A stretch of DNA of 7,801 nucleotides from assembly GCA_946410505.1 (NCBI GenBank), contig CAMKAP010000088.1, positions 1-7,801 of the forward strand, written 5' to 3'. A program made the translations under genes and the position numbers. Source of the DNA: an uncultured Clostridia bacterium (GTDB taxonomy: Bacteria; Bacillota_A; Clostridia; Oscillospirales; Oscillospiraceae). How positions within the stretch are numbered: position 1 is the stretch's first letter; the number at the start of each line of letters is the position of its first letter. Below the pieces are notes generated by a model that saw only the letters and a program-made list of their open reading frames with translations, did no database searches and was not told the DNA's origin. Positions 5,134 through 7,801 of this stretch are shown piece by piece.

Positions 5134-6556
5134 AAACGAAATGAAGGCCTCCGCGCCCGTGAAAGAAAAGAAAACACGGCGCCTCTGGCCGCTCTTCCTT
5201 TGCTGCTGGGCGCTGGCCCTGCTGGCGGCGGGCCTTCTGGGCTGCTTCCTGTTCTATCAGTATCTGGGCATCTATGAGGTGACGCGCCCGGAGGCGCGCA
5301 TGGAGGAGCTGCTGGAGCTGATGAGCGCGGAGGACTGGCTGGACCGGGCGGCGCAGGATCTGGACTTTGAACTGAGCGAGTTCGAGGATCCGCAGGCCCT
5401 CTTCGCCGAGTACCGCAGCTCGCTGACCACCGATCAGCCCCTGAGCTACCGCAGCGAAAAGAGCGGCAGCGACGGCCGCCATGCCATCTTCTATGTGCGC
5501 AGCGGGCCATCCAATCTCTGCCGGGTGGAGCTGGTCAGCGGCGAGCAGAGGCTGCCCTTCGGACGGCACAACTGGAAGCTGGGGCGCGTCAGCTCCGGGG
5601 ATATTACGAAGAACCTGCGCTCTGCCACGGTGGAGATCACCGCGCTGGAGGGCCAGGAGCTGGCGCTCAACGGGCTTCCCGTCGGCAGCGAATATCTGAG
5701 CGACAAGGCGGTCGAGATCGAGAACCTGAGCGATCTTGAGAGCCGGATGGATACCGTGCCCCGGCTGCAGCGCTACCGGATCGGCCCCGTGTACGGAGAG
5801 ATCCACGTGAGTGCCGACGGCAGGGAACTGGCCGCCGAGAAGCGGGGGAAGACCCTGCGCTACAGCGCGGCGCTGGGCGGCAGCGGGAGCCTGCGCATCA
5901 CGGCGCCGGAGGATATCCGCATCACTGTGGGCGGCGCGGAGCTCGGCGCACAGGATGTGAGCGAGAGCTCCTACGGTCTGCTGGAAGGGTTGGAGAACTA
6001 TACCGGGGACGCGGCCTTCCTCACAAACGTCTATGTCTTTGACGGACTCTATTCCCAGCCCGAGGTGCTGGCTTACAGCGCCGACGGGAAGCTCCTCAGG
6101 CCCATTATGACGGGGGAGAACAGCTATCACTTCTTCCACCCCTCGGATGTGGCCGCGGACGAGGAAGAGGAAAAGCTGCTGGCCCATCTGGACGAGCTGG
6201 CCGTGGGCTACTTTAACCGCTATGTGGACTATACCACCAAGCCCTTCGACGGTGATATTTACTATAAACTGCTCAACGCGACCCTGGGAGGCACCCAGCT
6301 GCAGGCATACATTGCCCAGTCCAGAGCGGCCATGATCTGGGCCGCCAGGACCGACAGCGACCGGAAGCTGCATTTTGACAACCTCCACCAGATCGGCGAC
6401 AGCTGCTATACCTGCACGGTGGAGTTTGAAGTGGACAAGACGGCCTCCACCTGGGTGGAGGAGGTCAGCTCCACCGAGGAGAACGCCGAACAGATGGTCT
6501 TTGTACGCCGCGGCAAGTACTGGTACGCCGCCGCTCTCTCGCAGATTTCAGACTGA
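5126..6556 (+). CDS. Membrane-anchored extracytoplasmic protein, possibly TcaA-like
   Basis: A 476-residue protein with a short cytoplasmic Lys/Arg-rich N-terminus, one membrane helix at about 21-44 and a ~430-residue outer part. I do not recognise it with certainty. The outer part shows two beta-rich segments with a hydrophobic-x-x-G/N-G turn (VEITALEGQELALNGLPVG near 169-187; IRITVGGAELG near 264-275). A C-terminal region of about 345-476 (YFNRYVDYTTKPF, then FVRRGKYWYAAAL) resembles an NTF2-like fold. That order recalls TcaA-type Firmicutes envelope proteins, though the zinc-ribbon N-terminus typical of TcaA is missing. The ATG at 5126 fits AAGG about 8 nt upstream, inside the previous gene; an in-frame GTG at 5117 overlaps that Shine-Dalgarno. 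The overlap with the glycosidase gene suggests a shared envelope role, perhaps as partners. A terminator follows directly, closing the unit. Confidence 0.85.
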   Translation: MAENEMKASAPVKEKKTRRLWPLFLCCWALALLAAGLLGCFLFYQYLGIYEVTRPEARMEELLELMSAEDWLDRAAQDLDFELSEFEDPQALFAEYRSSLTTDQPLSYRSEKSGSDGRHAIFYVRSGPSNLCRVELVSGEQRLPFGRHNWKLGRVSSGDITKNLRSATVEITALEGQELALNGLPVGSEYLSDKAVEIENLSDLESRMDTVPRLQRYRIGPVYGEIHVSADGRELAAEKRGKTLRYSAALGGSGSLRITAPEDIRITVGGAELGAQDVSESSYGLLEGLENYTGDAAFLTNVYVFDGLYSQPEVLAYSADGKLLRPIMTGENSYHFFHPSDVAADEEEEKLLAHLDELAVGYFNRYVDYTTKPFDGDIYYKLLNATLGGTQLQAYIAQSRAAMIWAARTDSDRKLHFDNLHQIGDSCYTCTVEFEVDKTASTWVEEVSSTEENAEQMVFVRRGKYWYAAALSQISD

Positions 6557-6560
6557 TAAA

Positions 6561-6597
6561 CAGAGAAAAACGGACGGAAGCCGTCCGTTTTTCTGTG
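6561..6597 (+). terminator. Rho-independent terminator closing the envelope unit
   Basis: The stem CGGACGG (6571-6577) / CCGTCCG (6581-6587) with loop AAG is extended by five A:T pairs (6566-6570 with 6588-6592) and a few further outer pairs. The run TTTTT at 6588-6592 forms the U-tract. The A-tract on the other arm means it could also act on the opposite strand. It begins 4 nt after the stop codon at 6556, and its outer arm runs into the Shine-Dalgarno of the next gene. Confidence 0.88.
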
Positions 6598-6608
6598 AGG
6601 AGAAGAGA

Positions 6609-7331
6609 ATGATCGACATTTTCGGGACGCTTGGGCCAGCCTGCGCGCAGGCGGAGACTCTGGCGGAAATGCTGCGCCTGGGTATGACGGGCGTTCGGCT
6701 GAATCTGAGCCATGTGACGCTGCCTGAGGCTGCGCCGCTCACGGAGGCGCTGCACCGGGCGGCACAGCGCAGCGGCATACAGCCGAAGCTCCTCATCGAC
6801 ATGCAGGGGCCGGAGCTGCGCGTGGGGCGCTTTGCAGAGCCGCTGAGCCTCCCTGAAGGCGTGGTGATTGCCACGGAGGCGCTGCACCTGCCGCCTTGTG
6901 CGAGGGAGCTGCTCTGCCCGGGGCAGGAGATCCTGTTGGACGACGGAAAGCTGCTGCTGATGTGCGAGACGGCGGAGACAGCCCGCGTTGTACGGGGCGG
7001 CGTGCTGCTGAGCCGTAAGAGCGCCGCGCTGCCGGGACAGAGTCTCTCGCTCCCCGCACTGACAGAGGCAGACCGGGAAAACCTCGCCCTGGCCCGGGAC
7101 TTCGGCGTGACCGGCGTGATGCAGCCTTTTGTACGTTCCCGGGACGATCTGGTGGCCGTACGCGCAGCGCTTCCCGTGGGGATCCGCCTTTATGCCAAGA
7201 TTGAAAACCTGGCGGGCGTCAGCCGGCTGGAGGAGATCCTGGATGAAGCCGACGAGATCGTGATCGCCCGGGGCGACCTGGGCAACGCCGTGCCCCTCTG
7301 GGAGCTGCCGGCACTTCAGAAGCGCATCTCC
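6609..7331 (+). pseudogene. pyk: Pyruvate kinase-like gene, 3' part lost at a junction
   Basis: Pyruvate kinase converts PEP and ADP to pyruvate and ATP in the cytoplasm. The ATG at 6609 has GAGGAGAAG 3-11 nt upstream. Recognisable family elements are FGTLGPA (5-11), GMTGVRLNLSH with R30, N32, S34 (25-35), DMQGPELR (64-71), a B-domain LLDDG turn, LPGQSLSLPAL, YAKIEN with K197 and E199 (195-200), and IARGDLG with D223 (219-225). The final family-like residues are LQKRIS (236-241). After codon 241 the family's [T-A-T-Q-M] region and C-terminal domain are absent. The frame runs on to TGA at 7677-7679, but that tail is antisense to a carboxyltransferase and is not pyruvate kinase. DMQGPE replaces the usual DTKGPE, so this is a diverged paralog even before truncation. 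About half the normal length remains and the product would be inactive as read, unless the junction is an assembly error and the real gene is whole. Confidence 0.8.
7314..7331. other. Junction of pyruvate kinase and antisense carboxyltransferase homology
   Basis: The + strand codons at 7314-7331 read LQKRIS, fitting pyruvate kinase. The same 18 bases in antisense, in exact codon register, read GDALLK, fitting the carboxyltransferase after its GLD motif. To the left only pyruvate kinase homology is seen (+ strand); to the right only carboxyltransferase homology is seen (- strand). The breakpoint therefore lies within about 18 bp that is compatible with both parents, which is what short-homology recombination or a k-mer-sized assembly misjoin leaves behind. 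Confidence 0.7.
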
Positions 7332-7801
7332 GTCAAGTCCGGTCTCCCAGCCCAGCTCCTCCAGCGCGTACTTCAGCGTCTCGGTGGCGGGCTGGCTGGT
7401 GCCGCCGGAGAAGGGGGAGATGGCGGTGTCGATCACGTCGGCGCCCGCCTCAACAGCTTTGAGGTAGGTCATGAACGCCAAGCCGGTGGTGGAGTGCGTG
7501 TGCACCACGACCGGCAGATCCACCGCGTCCTTGATGGCGGAGACCAGATCGTAGGCGTTCTTGGGAGACAGGATGCCCGCCATATCCTTGATGCAGATGG
7601 TGGAAGCGCCCATGGCCTTGAGCTCGCGGACGATCTCCACGTACTTTTCCAGGGTGTGCACGGGGCTGGTGGTATATGAGATGGCGCCGGAGGCGATGGC
7701 TCCGGATTTTACGGTCTCCTCCACGGCTACCTTCAGGTTGTCGGTGTCGTTGAGCGCGTCAAAAATACGGATGATGTCGATGCCGTTGCGGACACTGGCC
7801 C
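7314..7801 (-). CDS. oadA: Oxaloacetate decarboxylase alpha / pyruvate carboxylase B, fragment
   Basis: About 162 codons on the minus strand, open at the right edge (the 5' side of this gene lies outside) and losing family likeness at about 7314. The enzyme family moves a carboxyl group between biotin and pyruvate/oxaloacetate. Visible motifs in order are RNGIDIIRIFDALND near the right edge, ISYTTSPVHTLEKYV, ICIKDMAGIL, VVHTHSTTGLAFMTYLKAVEAG and DTAISPFSGGTSQPATET. K at 7587-7589 in IKDMAG corresponds to the carbamylated metal-ligand lysine, and the two histidines of HTH (7500-7502 and 7494-7496) to the metal-binding histidines of this family. The remaining C-terminal carboxyltransferase part and any biotin domain are missing. 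The minus frame stays open down to 6465 through the pyruvate kinase gene, but that tail has no family character. Decarboxylase alpha, PycB and transcarboxylase 5S cannot be told apart from this piece. Confidence 0.85.

Noticed and set aside
5051..6388. 445-codon minus-strand ORF opposite the TcaA-like gene
   Set aside because: It is a shadow of the membrane-anchored protein gene; the composition is low in structured motifs and the plus-strand gene has a start, Shine-Dalgarno and terminator.
6465..7313. Minus-strand continuation of the carboxyltransferase frame
   Set aside because: Family likeness stops near 7314. The rest is the antisense of the pyruvate kinase gene and the terminator, so I kept only 7314-7801.
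7332..7679. In-frame tail of the pyruvate kinase ORF to TGA at 7677
   Set aside because: It reads the antisense of the carboxyltransferase gene, has Gly/Val/His-rich shadow composition and no pyruvate kinase motifs, so it is not part of the ancestral gene.
1..7801. CRISPR array, tRNA, insertion sequence or phage genes
   Set aside because: No regularly spaced short repeats, cloverleaf, transposase motif or terminal inverted repeats with target duplication were seen.

Overview
The window is GC-rich, gene-dense bacterial DNA. Codon use (CTG, GAG, GCG, ATC), Gram-positive style regulators, strong purine Shine-Dalgarno sequences and a clostridial-type sensor kinase suggest a high-GC Clostridia, perhaps an Oscillospiraceae gut relative. 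That placement is an inference from style, not from a marker gene.

Layout, left to right. (1) The 3' part of a gene made of at least two ~186-residue tandem units (3-839). (2) A short regulatory gap (840-932) holding an 11-bp perfect direct repeat, a 34-bp imperfect palindrome and a promoter. (3) A two-component pair: an OmpR/PhoB-type response regulator (933-1625), then, after a hairpin-rich 166-nt gap, a 702-residue multi-pass sensor histidine kinase (1792-3900). (4) A gap with a very strong hairpin and a good sigma-A promoter overlapped by a palindrome. (5) A two-gene unit for membrane-anchored extracytoplasmic proteins: a phosphodiester glycosidase (NAGPA-fold) protein (4087-5133) overlapping by 8 bp a large, possibly TcaA-like protein (5126-6556). 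It is closed by a clear rho-independent terminator. (6) The first ~241 codons of a pyruvate kinase-like gene (6609-7331). (7) On the opposite strand up to the right edge, a fragment of an oxaloacetate decarboxylase alpha / pyruvate carboxylase B carboxyltransferase (7314-7801).

A plausible reading is that the two-component system senses something at the envelope and that the adjacent membrane-anchored proteins belong to the same envelope or exopolysaccharide physiology. No sequence evidence links the regulator to their promoter. The most striking anomaly is at 7314-7331. Pyruvate kinase homology on the + strand stops inside codons that also encode, in exact antisense register, the place where carboxyltransferase homology stops. 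Either a rearrangement or an assembly chimera has joined the 5' portions of two central-carbon genes head-to-head inside their coding regions. I see no RNA genes, CRISPR arrays, insertion sequences or origin. Nothing here convincingly amounts to a new defence or mobile system.
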